13,535 bases of DNA from CANLWN01 sp039815505 (GCA_039815505.1 JBCBZE010000055.1:1-13535), one strand, 5' to 3'. Shown: positions 1 through 7,208, counted from the first letter of the stretch. Notes: generated by a model not told the origin, from the sequence alone. Made by a program: numbers and translations.

Positions 1-61
1 AATAATCTCATGGTTTCTTGTTCGTATTTACCTTTCAACAAAAGTTGATATACTGATGTAT

Positions 62-265
62 TTAACTGGATGCGCAATTATAAATACAGAGACCTGCAAA
101 CGTAGCACATGAAGCAAAGGCACCTGGGTCACGTACGTTCAGAAATTCACAATCCGAATCGTTGGAACAAGGTACTTGGGGACAACCAAAACCTCCACCG
201 TAAATAGACTTTTGCTTTTTCGTAGTAAGGATCTTGATCCCCTTTAATTTCGCTAAATTTTTCAT
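62..265 (-). CDS. GG-leader Cys-rich secreted peptide precursor (peptide 1)
   Basis: A 67-residue precursor. Residues 1-24 form a leader (MKNLAKLKGIKIL..., then KKQKSIYGG) of the Bacteroidota double-glycine type, cut after GG by C39 peptidases. The predicted core (25-67) has six Cys (28, 33, 39, 53, 60, 64) spaced x4, x5, x13, x6, x3. The CSNDSDC stretch recalls knottin-like peptides, but no fold can be assigned. The gene lies 80 bp downstream of the PCAT exporter, which carries the matching peptidase, and that 80 bp holds a copy of the 50-bp element found before the other two precursors. The leader differs clearly from peptides 2 and 3, so this is an older paralogue. A bacteriocin or toxin role is inferred; no activity can be read from the sequence. 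Confidence 0.8.
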   Translation of the reverse strand: MKNLAKLKGIKILTTKKQKSIYGGGFGCPQVPCSNDSDCEFLNVRDPGAFASCATFAGLCIYNCASS

Positions 266-293
266 GATGTTATTTTTTTAGATATATATTCCC

Positions 294-343
294 GAACGTT
301 TAAGGACACTCGGTGTTTATGTCCATCTCTCGCGAAAAGATAT
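294..343 (-). promoter_or_regulatory. Conserved 50-bp upstream element, copy 1
   Basis: This sits in the 80-bp gap between the PCAT stop and the peptide 1 start. On the minus strand it has two abutting dyads: ATCTT-T-TCGCGA-GAGAT (325-341) and GGACA...TGTCC (304-308/319-323 or so). It is about 85% identical to the copies before peptides 2 and 3, with most differences transitions. The coding sequence of peptide 1 is much less similar to the others, which points to selection on the element itself. It could be a promoter with operator or a structured 5' leader RNA. Confidence 0.6.
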
Positions 344-345
344 TT

Positions 346-2538
346 TTAATTTCCTAGTTCCAATTGATTTTTTACCAGTTTATAGTAGTTTCCTTTTTGT
401 TTAGTAAGTTCATCGTGATTTCCTATTTCAATGACCTTCCCTTTTTCCAGTACCACTATTTGGTGTGCATTTTTTACGGTACTTAATCTATGTGCAATGA
501 TCACAACAGTTTTGTTGGTAAAAAACGCATCTAGGTTGCTCATAATTACTTTCTCGTTGTTGGCATCCAAAGCTGAAGTTGCTTCATCAAAAAATAAAAT
601 TTTCGGATTTTTATAGACCGATCGGGCTATTAACAATCGTTGTTTTTGACCTGTACTTAAGCCAGTACCTTCCAAACCAATTTTTGTATTGAGCCCTAGT
701 GGTAATTCATCTATGTAGGATGTTATATTGGCAACTTTAAGGGCATGGGCCAGTTTTTCCTCGTCAATATAATCGGACCCCACGGCAATGTTACGTGCAA
801 TGGTATCATTAAAAAGATACCCTTCTTGCATGACAACACCGCAATGGGAACGCCATGTTTTTTGCGAAATATTTTTGAGATTATGGTTGCCATAGTTTAT
901 TTCTCCATTGTCCAGCTCATAAAACCTCAACATAAGCTTCATAAGGGTAGTTTTTCCACTTCCACTGATACCTACTATTGCGGTAACCTTGTTGGCAGGA
1001 ATGGATAAATTTAATTTACTGATTACCGGTTCTAAACCACCCGTGTACCTGAAGGAAATATTGGTAAGTTTTAAATTCCCATTTTCGGGAATGTTGATTA
1101 TTTTTTTATCGTTTATGCCTTCTTCATCCTCCTTATTATGTATTTCCCCTAACCGGTCCAGAGATATTTTTGCATCCTGGGCATCCCTTAGAAAGTTAAT
1201 GAGCTGAACTACGGGGGCATTGAGCTGACCTACAATATAGGTTATGGCTACCATCATTCCCAAAGTAATTTCACCATCTATGACCAATTTGGCGGAGAAC
1301 ACCGTGATCAGAATATTTTTTAACTCGTTTATGAATGATGAGCCAACGGACTGTGTCTGTTCCAAGGCCAAACTCTTCATATCTACCTTGAACAATCTTG
1401 CCTGGACAAATTCCCAGCCCCATCGCATTCTTCTTTCGGCATTGTGCAATTTAATTTCTTGCATGCCATTGATCAGTTCAATGACTTTGCTTTGTTCTTG
1501 GCTCACCTCTGAAAAACGCTTGTAGTCAAGTGTTTTTCTGCGCTTGAAAAAGAAAAGTATCCAAGCAAAATAAAAAATACTCCCTATCAAAAAAATCCCA
1601 AAAATCAGTAAGCTATAATAGGCCAGGACAATTCCAAAAATGACCAGATTGACCATGGAAAATAGGACGTTCAATGAGGATGTGGTAAGTATTTTTTCTA
1701 TGCGCTTATGATCATTGATACGTTGCAAAAGGTCACCTGTCATTTTGGAGTCAAAAAATGAAATAGGAAGATTCATAAGTTTGATAAAAAAGTCGGATAC
1801 CAATGAGATATTTATACGGGTGCTTAAATGCAATAGTATCCAACCCCGGATAACTTCCAAAACCGTTCGTCCCAGAAATAGGAACAATTGGGCAAATAGG
1901 ATTAAATAGATAAAATGAATGTCCTGATTTTGGATGCCAACATCAACGATACTTTGGGTCAAAAACGGAACGATCAGTTGTAGCAAACTTCCCGCCAATA
2001 AACCAATGACCAATTGCACAATAAATCGCTTGTATTTAAGGAGATATTTAGAGATAAACTTAAAGTCGAACCGCTGTTCTTCCCCGCTGGCAAGCTCATC
2101 GGTATAGAATAGGGGGGTAGGCTCTATTAAAAGTACAATTCCTTCCTCTGTTTTTTCAGTGGCATTGTTTCCTATCCAAGATCGTATAAACTCGGTTCGA
2201 TCGAATTTTACCAGGCCATGGGCAGGGTCGGATACGTATAAGACATCTTTTTTAATTTTATAGAGCACCACAAAATGGCTTTTGTTCCAATGCACAATGC
2301 ATGGTAGCGGAACTTCCATTAGTTTTTCCAAACTTATTTTTACACCTATGGTATGGAACCCTATTTTTTCGGCGGCCTCACTTAAACCGAGCATACTACT
2401 TCCTTCACGTGTGGTTTCGGATAAGTTCCTTAAATTTTGGATATTTATGATTTTGCCGTAGTATTTGGCGATTATTTTAATACAAGTAGGACCACAATCT
2501 TTTTGATCTGCCTGTTTATAGAATGGAAATTTTCTCAT
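346..2538 (-). CDS. Peptidase-containing ABC exporter (PCAT), C39 bacteriocin-processing type
   Basis: A complete 730-residue half-transporter that should cleave double-glycine leaders and export the cores across the inner membrane, acting as a homodimer. Domains in order: an N-terminal C39 peptidase (about 1-140) with oxyanion Gln9, catalytic Cys15 in KDCGPTC, His88 in SHFVVLY and Asp104 in SDP; six membrane helices (about 170-450); and an ATPase domain (about 488-725). The ATPase has Walker A at 523-531 (GISGSGKTT), signature LSTGQ at 627-631 (Thr in place of the usual Gly), Walker B ILFFDE at 647-652 and the H-loop His683. All peptidase and ATPase residues are present, so it should be active. 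It lies between the precursor genes, and its own transcription is likely because a strong terminator stands upstream at 2677-2705. No membrane-fusion (HlyD-like) partner is in the window; it may lie past the left edge. Confidence 0.95.
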   Translation of the reverse strand: MRKFPFYKQADQKDCGPTCIKIIAKYYGKIINIQNLRNLSETTREGSSMLGLSEAAEKIGFHTIGVKISLEKLMEVPLPCIVHWNKSHFVVLYKIKKDVLYVSDPAHGLVKFDRTEFIRSWIGNNATEKTEEGIVLLIEPTPLFYTDELASGEEQRFDFKFISKYLLKYKRFIVQLVIGLLAGSLLQLIVPFLTQSIVDVGIQNQDIHFIYLILFAQLFLFLGRTVLEVIRGWILLHLSTRINISLVSDFFIKLMNLPISFFDSKMTGDLLQRINDHKRIEKILTTSSLNVLFSMVNLVIFGIVLAYYSLLIFGIFLIGSIFYFAWILFFFKRRKTLDYKRFSEVSQEQSKVIELINGMQEIKLHNAERRMRWGWEFVQARLFKVDMKSLALEQTQSVGSSFINELKNILITVFSAKLVIDGEITLGMMVAITYIVGQLNAPVVQLINFLRDAQDAKISLDRLGEIHNKEDEEGINDKKIINIPENGNLKLTNISFRYTGGLEPVISKLNLSIPANKVTAIVGISGSGKTTLMKLMLRFYELDNGEINYGNHNLKNISQKTWRSHCGVVMQEGYLFNDTIARNIAVGSDYIDEEKLAHALKVANITSYIDELPLGLNTKIGLEGTGLSTGQKQRLLIARSVYKNPKILFFDEATSALDANNEKVIMSNLDAFFTNKTVVIIAHRLSTVKNAHQIVVLEKGKVIEIGNHDELTKQKGNYYKLVKNQLELGN

Positions 2539-2676
2539 TAAATCTGAAGTTAGTTGTTGTCCTAAAAATCAGGGCCATAACTTTTACCGGTTTAAATTAG
2601 TTGTATATCACCAAGGATATTTTTCTAATTTACTTCGAGGTTTTATATGCATCAATTTTAATTAGTATTAAGTAAA

Positions 2677-2705
2677 AAAAGCGGTTCGCAATGCGAACCG
2701 CTTTT
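2677..2705 (-). terminator. Rho-independent terminator of peptide 2 gene
   Basis: A 9-bp perfect stem, GCGGTTCGC/GCGAACCGC, has an AAT loop and is extended by A4/T4 pairs. On the minus strand the hairpin is followed by a run of seven T. It starts seven bases past the peptide 2 stop and insulates the PCAT gene from readthrough. The flanking A and T runs also let it work in the other direction. Confidence 0.85.
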
Positions 2706-2711
2706 ATATAA

Positions 2712-2912
2712 TTATAGAATACATTGGCCATTTACACAGCCTCCATATATTCCAAACCCGCATGCATACCACGCTGCACTGCAACAATCAGCTGCGGCAA
2801 AAACCTCCCAGCATTCTTGGCCCCCACCTCTGGTAGGTCCGTTACCGGCAATTGATTTTTGTTCTGATCGTGTAAGGGCCTTGACCCCTTTTAAACTTGC
2901 TAATCTTTTCAT
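2712..2912 (-). CDS. GG-type-leader Cys-rich peptide precursor (peptide 2)
   Basis: A 66-residue precursor starting at the ATG at 2910-2912. An ATG 36 bases upstream in frame would add 12 residues (MFRADIILNLIL), but that stretch matches the untranslated leader of peptide 3 and breaks the family leader, so it is rejected. The leader MKRLASLKGVKALT...EQKS is nearly identical to that of peptide 3. The expected GG is replaced by IAGNG, so the cleavage point is uncertain. The core is Gly/Ala-rich with six Cys (34, 43, 44, 51, 59, 64), including a CC pair. The gene has its own upstream element and a strong terminator. Function is unknown; it is likely a secreted disulfide-bonded peptide handled by the neighbouring PCAT and VKOR-DsbA proteins. 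Confidence 0.75.
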   Translation of the reverse strand: MKRLASLKGVKALTRSEQKSIAGNGPTRGGGQECWEVFAAADCCSAAWYACGFGIYGGCVNGQCIL

Positions 2913-3005
2913 AAGGATTAAATTAAGAATTATATCAGCCCTGAACATTTAGGGACACTCAAGGTTTGTGTCCATCTTTCGCGATAAGATATTGTTCCCT
3001 TTGCC
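2850..3005 (-). repeat. Duplicated leader-plus-upstream block (pairs with 3296-3451)
   Basis: The block running from the leader codons through the upstream element of peptide 2 matches the same block of peptide 3 at a constant offset of 446 bp. Over the upstream 120 bp or so I count about six mismatches, with no indels. Similarity stops at the core-encoding part. This is a recent tandem duplication in which the cores then diverged or were replaced. Confidence 0.85.
2943..2992 (-). promoter_or_regulatory. Conserved 50-bp upstream element, copy 2
   Basis: Same two-dyad element as upstream of the other precursors. The first dyad is ATCTT-A-TCGCGA-AAGAT (2974-2990). It directly abuts the second, a perfect GGACAC-N9-GTGTCC (2953-2958 and 2968-2973). 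The element ends about 30 bp before the ATG of peptide 2. No good TAnnTTTG box is visible, though TATCTT is conserved at its 5' edge, so either a non-housekeeping promoter or an RNA leader is possible. Confidence 0.6.
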
Positions 3006-3148
3006 ACACTTTTCGTAGGGCTTTCGGCTAAAAAAAGTATAAATCATTCATATTCTGTTCTTTGTTTTACGCTACATCCTTGTCATTTTGATCAGCTATA
3101 TATGATAGAAGCATATGGAAAATTCCAAAAACTCCTTGTTGTTGTAAA

Positions 3149-3180
3149 AATCCAGATACGGGGTACCCCGCACCTGGATT
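3149..3180 (-). terminator. Probable rho-independent terminator of peptide 3 gene
   Basis: An outer 7-bp stem AATCCAG/CTGGATT encloses a 3x3 internal loop and a GC-rich inner stem CGGGG/CCCCG. On the minus strand it is followed by a T-run (complement of 3146-3150). It begins eight bases past the peptide 3 stop. Peptide 3 therefore appears to be a monocistronic transcript. Confidence 0.65.
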
Positions 3181-3187
3181 GAATTGC

Positions 3188-3358
3188 TTAAATACACTCG
3201 GGGTCACTTGAATAGCAGAATGTACATCCACCACTATAACAAGGAATACAACAACTAAGGCTTGGATTGCAACATCCGCGGCCACGACCTCCGTTTATGG
3301 ATTTTTGTTCATTCCTTGTCAAGGCTTTAACCCCTTTTAAACTTGCTAATTTTTTCAT
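3188..3358 (-). CDS. GG-leader peptide precursor with 8-Cys core (peptide 3)
   Basis: A 56-residue precursor. The ATG at 3356-3358 is chosen because it gives the family leader MKKLASLKGVKALT...EQKSINGG (1-24); the in-frame ATG 36 bases upstream lies in conserved non-coding leader sequence. The predicted core (25-56) is only 32 residues and contains eight Cys (29, 30, 36, 37, 40, 45, 48, 55), one residue in four, with two CC pairs and a basic RGRG start. The CC...CC...C...C...C...C framework is reminiscent of cone-snail-type toxins, but this is only a visual likeness. It lies 142 bp downstream of the VKOR-DsbA gene, the obvious candidate for oxidising it. Its biological activity is unknown. 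Confidence 0.8.
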   Translation of the reverse strand: MKKLASLKGVKALTRNEQKSINGGRGRGCCNPSLSCCIPCYSGGCTFCYSSDPECI

Positions 3359-3451
3359 AATGATTAAATTAAGAATTATATTAGCCCTGAACATTTAAGG
3401 ACACTCAAGGTTTGTGTCCATCTTTCGCGAGAAGATATTGTTCCCTTTGCC
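3296..3451 (-). repeat. Duplicated leader-plus-upstream block (pairs with 2850-3005)
   Basis: Second copy of the block described at 2850-3005, at an offset of 446 bp. It covers the leader codons and the upstream region of peptide 3. The match ends where the core codons begin on one side, and at the hairpin near 3452 on the other. Confidence 0.85.
3389..3438 (-). promoter_or_regulatory. Conserved 50-bp upstream element, copy 3
   Basis: Third copy of the two-dyad element. The first dyad is ATCTT-C-TCGCGA-AAGAT (3420-3436). The abutting second dyad is GGACAC-N9-GTGTCC (3399-3404 and 3414-3419). It differs from copy 2 at only two positions. No similar element is seen before the PCAT or VKOR-DsbA genes, so it marks the peptide genes specifically. 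Confidence 0.6.
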
Positions 3452-3483
3452 GCCCTTTTCCGCTTTTAGCGGAAAAGTTGGGC
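3452..3483 (-). other. Strong hairpin between VKOR-DsbA gene and peptide 3
   Basis: An 8-9-bp perfect stem (CTTTTCCGC/GCGGAAAAG, 5-nt loop) is extended by GCCC/GGGC across a short bulge. It starts 18 bases past the VKOR-DsbA stop on the minus strand. No T-run follows in that direction, so it is a poor intrinsic terminator. It may be a weak terminator, an RNA-stability element or part of the peptide 3 control region. Confidence 0.5.
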
Positions 3484-3500
3484 ATCGGTCCATTTCATTC

Positions 3501-5120
3501 CTAGGCAATCTCTAGATTTTCATTTTGTTCCAATTCCATATGCAATTGATCAATTAAATCGTCTATAAAATAGGATAGGTTTTCCCGATCATATTCCTTG
3601 GGAAACGGTCTACCGTTAATGTAAAGTGCAGGCGTGAAGTTGATATTATTTTCAAGACACCATTCCTTTTGTATTTGTAGGGTTTTAGCATAAACATTCG
3701 TTGTTACATCGCCCCATTTTTTTAACCACTTTTTTAAGTCCGCTTTGGCTGCGTATGCTTCGTTCAAGGATAGGGAATATCTTTCTTTGGATGTGGTATG
3801 ATATAATTCCAACAATCTATTGGTTACCCTATAAGCTAAATCACCTTGGTTATCCGTACGAACGCTGAACCTAATGGTGACATTGATTTCCGTTGGATTT
3901 TTGGTTACTATTTTTTCAAGGTCCGAATGTGCCGCTTTACAGTAAAAACATGAAGGATTGGTTATAATGAGCAAGCTTAGGGGCGCATTGGTGTTCCCCA
4001 AAATAATTTCTTTTCCATGTAATTGTGGTATACTGGTTTCAATAGATTCGGCTTGGGAAAGCATGGCATTGAACAAGTCAAAATTCCTGATAAACTTGTG
4101 GTGTGATATTTGGAGTTCTTTCAGCTCTTTTCGTTCTTTTAAAAGCGGTCTTAACAAAAACCAAACGGACGTAATGACTAAAATACTAAGGAAAAGAATG
4201 AATAAATTAATTGTATCCAACGCTAAGCCAATTACTGAAAAGCCCACAGCCGACAAGCTGAAGAATTGCAACCAAAGTACACCTACGATTCCCAAACATA
4301 ATGGGCACCATTTTTTTACGATCCGTGCCTGATAATATAAAGAGTACAAAGTGACGGGGATTCCTAAAATTGCCAATATCGGTATAATTGAACTTTCCAA
4401 GGAAAGGGCACTGAACAAAATCCAATAGAGGGATATACCCATAAAATAAACAACACATATATCACTGAGCTTTACATATTTTGACAATGAAGCACCTCCC
4501 GAATTTAGAACCGCATCACAGTTAGTGTATTCATTGGAAGTACAAAATTTGTCCACAGCTTTTGAATTATACCCCAGCTCATGCCGTACGATCAATACAC
4601 TTATGAAGATACCCACCAACGAAAAGGTAAAGTGCAAGCCCGCAAATAATGATGGACTGTAATAAAAAAACAACCCAATGATGAGAACAATAGTGAATGC
4701 GTACAAGGGTTTCAAGGAAATAGATCGCAACATCCCTCTTTTATCGGTTTGGATGTCCGCTTTTTCCATGGCAACAACTATCCCGCTCCAAGTATGTAAG
4801 AACTCATCAATTGAAATATTCTTCTTCTCCTTGGCATTGAACAACAGTTGTACATGATGTTCATAACGAAAAACGAGTATATACTGCTTAGCGGTGGTAA
4901 TGGATAGAAAAGTTTCGGGCAACTGAACCAAAGTTTCCCTGTCCTTGGGGACTTCAAGTGCCACATTATCCATATTAAAATGGTTTAAAATCCCCGTAAC
5001 GGAATGTAAACTAGGATAGGACGGGTGACTTAATAACTGAAACTTTAACTCTTTAAGGTTGATACGATAATTTTGTTTTTCAATGAATTTTTTCAATAGA
5101 GCGAACAGAGAATCTTCCAT
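3501..5120 (-). CDS. C39-like/VKOR/DsbA-like fusion, membrane disulfide-forming protein
   Basis: A 539-residue membrane protein likely to make disulfides in exported peptides. Residues 1-120 resemble a C39 peptidase domain that has lost its Cys: there is none before residue 193, while a His pair (88-89) lies where the catalytic His would be. Residues 135-320 form a VKOR-type helical bundle with the loop pair Cys193/Cys201 and the quinone-side pair Cys272/Cys275 (WCPLC). Residues 365-530 form a thioredoxin/DsbA-like domain with CFYC (391-394) and the cis-Pro loop TP (496-497). By family knowledge, electrons pass from the thioredoxin pair through VKOR to quinone. The neighbouring Cys-rich precursors are the natural substrates. 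The dead C39-like domain may bind their double-glycine leaders; that is inference. All redox pairs are intact. Confidence 0.88.
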   Translation of the reverse strand: MEDSLFALLKKFIEKQNYRINLKELKFQLLSHPSYPSLHSVTGILNHFNMDNVALEVPKDRETLVQLPETFLSITTAKQYILVFRYEHHVQLLFNAKEKKNISIDEFLHTWSGIVVAMEKADIQTDKRGMLRSISLKPLYAFTIVLIIGLFFYYSPSLFAGLHFTFSLVGIFISVLIVRHELGYNSKAVDKFCTSNEYTNCDAVLNSGGASLSKYVKLSDICVVYFMGISLYWILFSALSLESSIIPILAILGIPVTLYSLYYQARIVKKWCPLCLGIVGVLWLQFFSLSAVGFSVIGLALDTINLFILFLSILVITSVWFLLRPLLKERKELKELQISHHKFIRNFDLFNAMLSQAESIETSIPQLHGKEIILGNTNAPLSLLIITNPSCFYCKAAHSDLEKIVTKNPTEINVTIRFSVRTDNQGDLAYRVTNRLLELYHTTSKERYSLSLNEAYAAKADLKKWLKKWGDVTTNVYAKTLQIQKEWCLENNINFTPALYINGRPFPKEYDRENLSYFIDDLIDQLHMELEQNENLEIA

Positions 5121-5365
5121 CTAATTTGGGGTTTTAAATGATTATTGGTATTAAAGAATTAGTCTTGTTCTTTGGGAATGGTGCTTAAATATACTCAATT
5201 TTTGACAGAAAAAGATGATATAATTTATAAGTAATTTTGATTTTGATAAATTTTTAAGCGTAGCTTAATTTTTTATGAGATGGCCCTATATGAATTATTT
5301 TAATAATCATTACCTTCTTTGTAGTTGATAAAAAATACTACATTTAGCTTAGATTAATTCATTTT
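5121..5365. other. Divergent intergenic region
   Basis: An AT-rich 245-bp spacer separates the divergent VKOR-DsbA and comM-type genes. For the plus-strand gene a possible promoter is TTTG at 5318-5321, 17 bases, then TACATTTA at 5339-5346, 20 bases before the ATG; the spacing is shorter than usual. For the minus strand TATATTTA (5193-5186) is a weak -7 candidate with no clear -33 box. No gene, RNA or repeat was seen here. Confidence 0.4.
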
Positions 5366-6901
5366 ATGCTTACAAAAGTTTATGGAAGTGCCGTATTTGG
5401 TGTGGAGGCTACGACCATTACCGTTGAGGTAAATATAGATAAGGGAATAGGATATCACTTGGTAGGACTTCCCGATAACGCCATTAAGGAAAGTAATTAT
5501 CGTATTGCAGCTGCGCTACAAAACAATGGATATAAAATACCTGGAAAGAAAATTACCATCAATATGGCACCGGCCGATATGCGAAAGGAAGGATCCGCAT
5601 ATGATCTTACTTTGGGTTTGGGGATATTGACGGCATCGGGGCAGATACAGTCTGAAAATTTGGAGAAGTACATTATTATGGGTGAGCTGTCCCTTGATGG
5701 AAGCCTGCAACCCATTAAAGGCGCTTTACCTATTGCGATAAAGGCTATGGAAGAGGGGTTCAAGGGATTTATTTTGCCCGAGGCCAATGCAAAAGAAGCG
5801 GCTATTGTCTCCGATTTGGAGGTGTACGGGGTTGAAAGTATAAAAGAAGTAATTAATTTTTTTGATAAGGGGGAAGCTTTGGAGCCAACTGTTATAGATA
5901 CCCGGGCCGAATTTTACAAAAGTCTGGATTTCCCTGAATTCGATTTTTCCGATGTCAAAGGGCAGGAAAGCATAAAACGCTGTATGGAAATAGCCGCCGC
6001 GGGCGGACATAATATTATTTTAATCGGCCCACCGGGTGCCGGGAAAACCATGTTGGCCAAGCGTTTACCTTCCATATTGCCCCCAATGACGCTACATGAG
6101 GCCCTGGAAACCACAAAAATTCATAGTGTGGTAGGAAAGATGCAGCATATGGGTTTAATGAGTCAGCGTCCCTTTCGCAGTCCACATCATACCATTTCGG
6201 ATGTAGCACTGGTGGGCGGTGGTGCTTACCCACAACCGGGAGAAATTTCGTTGTCGCACAATGGGGTATTGTTTCTGGATGAGTTACCAGAGTTTAAGCG
6301 GGGTGTTTTGGAAGTGATGCGACAGCCGTTGGAAGACCGGGAAGTTACCATTTCCAGGGCGCGGTTTACGGTAACTTACCCTAGTAGTTTTATGTTGGTA
6401 GCCAGTATGAATCCTAGTCCGGGGGGGTATTTTAACGACCCGGATGCCCCGGTCACCTCTTCACCGGCCGAAATGCAACGCTATCTGAGCAAAATATCGG
6501 GCCCATTGTTGGACAGGATCGATATTCATATCGAAGTAACCCCTGTTCCATTCGAAAAACTATCGGAAGATAGAAAAGGGGAGAGTAGCGTTGATATACG
6601 AAAAAGGGTAACGGCCGCTAGGGAATTGCAGACCCAACGTTTTACCGAAATAGCGAATGTACATTACAATGCCCAAATGAATACCAAGCAAATCAGGGAA
6701 TTCTGCAAGATGGACAATGCTTCCAAGGATTTGCTAAAGAATGCCATGGAACGCCTAAACCTATCTGCCCGGGCCTATGATCGGATATTAAAGGTGGCCC
6801 GGACCATAGCCGACCTGGACGGTTCCCAAGAAGTAATCGGTAACCACATCAGCGAGGCTATCCAATATCGCAGTTTGGATAGAGAGGGTTGGTTGGGATA
6901 A
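5366..6901 (+). CDS. comM: YifB/ComM-family Mg-chelatase-like AAA+ ATPase
   Basis: A complete 511-residue protein. ComM is a hexameric helicase that promotes branch migration during integration of DNA taken up by natural transformation; YifB proteins of non-competent bacteria are poorly understood. The N-terminal ChlI/Lon-C-like domain spans about 20-140 (VGLPDNAIKES; MGELSLDG). The AAA+ core spans about 190-395, with Walker A GPPGAGKT at 221-228, Walker B VLFLDE at 301-306, the MNPSP sensor segment at 348-352 and the arginine-finger segment LLDRIDIH at 381-388. The Mg-chelatase C-terminal domain spans about 410-505 (LSARAYDRILKVARTIADL). Length and motifs are those of the family. It stands alone, divergent from the peptide cluster. 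The symbol is by family, not proof of competence. Confidence 0.93.
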   Translation: MLTKVYGSAVFGVEATTITVEVNIDKGIGYHLVGLPDNAIKESNYRIAAALQNNGYKIPGKKITINMAPADMRKEGSAYDLTLGLGILTASGQIQSENLEKYIIMGELSLDGSLQPIKGALPIAIKAMEEGFKGFILPEANAKEAAIVSDLEVYGVESIKEVINFFDKGEALEPTVIDTRAEFYKSLDFPEFDFSDVKGQESIKRCMEIAAAGGHNIILIGPPGAGKTMLAKRLPSILPPMTLHEALETTKIHSVVGKMQHMGLMSQRPFRSPHHTISDVALVGGGAYPQPGEISLSHNGVLFLDELPEFKRGVLEVMRQPLEDREVTISRARFTVTYPSSFMLVASMNPSPGGYFNDPDAPVTSSPAEMQRYLSKISGPLLDRIDIHIEVTPVPFEKLSEDRKGESSVDIRKRVTAARELQTQRFTEIANVHYNAQMNTKQIREFCKMDNASKDLLKNAMERLNLSARAYDRILKVARTIADLDGSQEVIGNHISEAIQYRSLDREGWLG

Positions 6902-6915
6902 ATTCATTTGACTAT

Positions 6916-7008
6916 TTAAGTGCGAAACATTAGGATATAAAACGCCCATAAGATGCAAAACAGGCAAAAGGCATATAAAAAATAAGAAAAAGTAGTTTTC
7001 TTCTTCAT
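6916..7008 (-). CDS. Possible 30-residue single-helix membrane peptide
   Basis: A 30-codon ORF in the otherwise empty 6902-7208 gap. It starts MKKKTTFS, runs into an unbroken hydrophobic, aromatic-rich helix with two Cys (FCLFCILW), and ends in FRT and TAA. A Lys-rich N-terminus followed by one membrane span is typical of small bacterial membrane proteins. It would be convergent with the comM-type gene, its stop 14 bases past that gene's stop. No promoter or homologue is recognised, and chance in AT-rich DNA is a real alternative. The rest of the gap (7009-7208) shows nothing convincing. Confidence 0.3.
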   Translation of the reverse strand: MKKKTTFSYFLYAFCLFCILWAFYILMFRT

Positions 7009-7208
7009 AGGATAGGGTTTTTATACCTAACGGAAAAAAACCGCAAAAAATATGATCCGTCTTCCTATGGACCAAATAGTCGATGTATTGTAGACAAATC
7101 GTTCAAGGGTCAATTTCATCCATAAACATCGGTTTTTATCAGCATAGCGCATTAAATGGAAAGCTTAGCAAGATGTTCATAAATATTTTACAAAGTCTAA
7201 AACCTAAA

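Noticed and set aside
1..61. Possible further gene or terminator past peptide 1
   Set aside because: Only a weak CAAC/GTTG stem is visible and the window ends; nothing can be supported.
2913..2948. Longer starts for peptides 2 and 3 (12 extra residues, MFRA(D/N)IILNL...)
   Set aside because: The extension is an in-frame read of the conserved 5' region and would bury the standard MK(R/K)LASLKG leader start.
3067..3285. Minus-strand frame of 72 codons overlapping peptide 3
   Set aside because: It lies out of frame across the peptide 3 core and runs through its terminator hairpin; no leader or domain is seen.
6788..7075. 95-codon minus-strand frame at the comM 3' end
   Set aside because: Mostly antisense to comM. 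The better small-peptide candidate in this gap is in another frame at 6916-7008.
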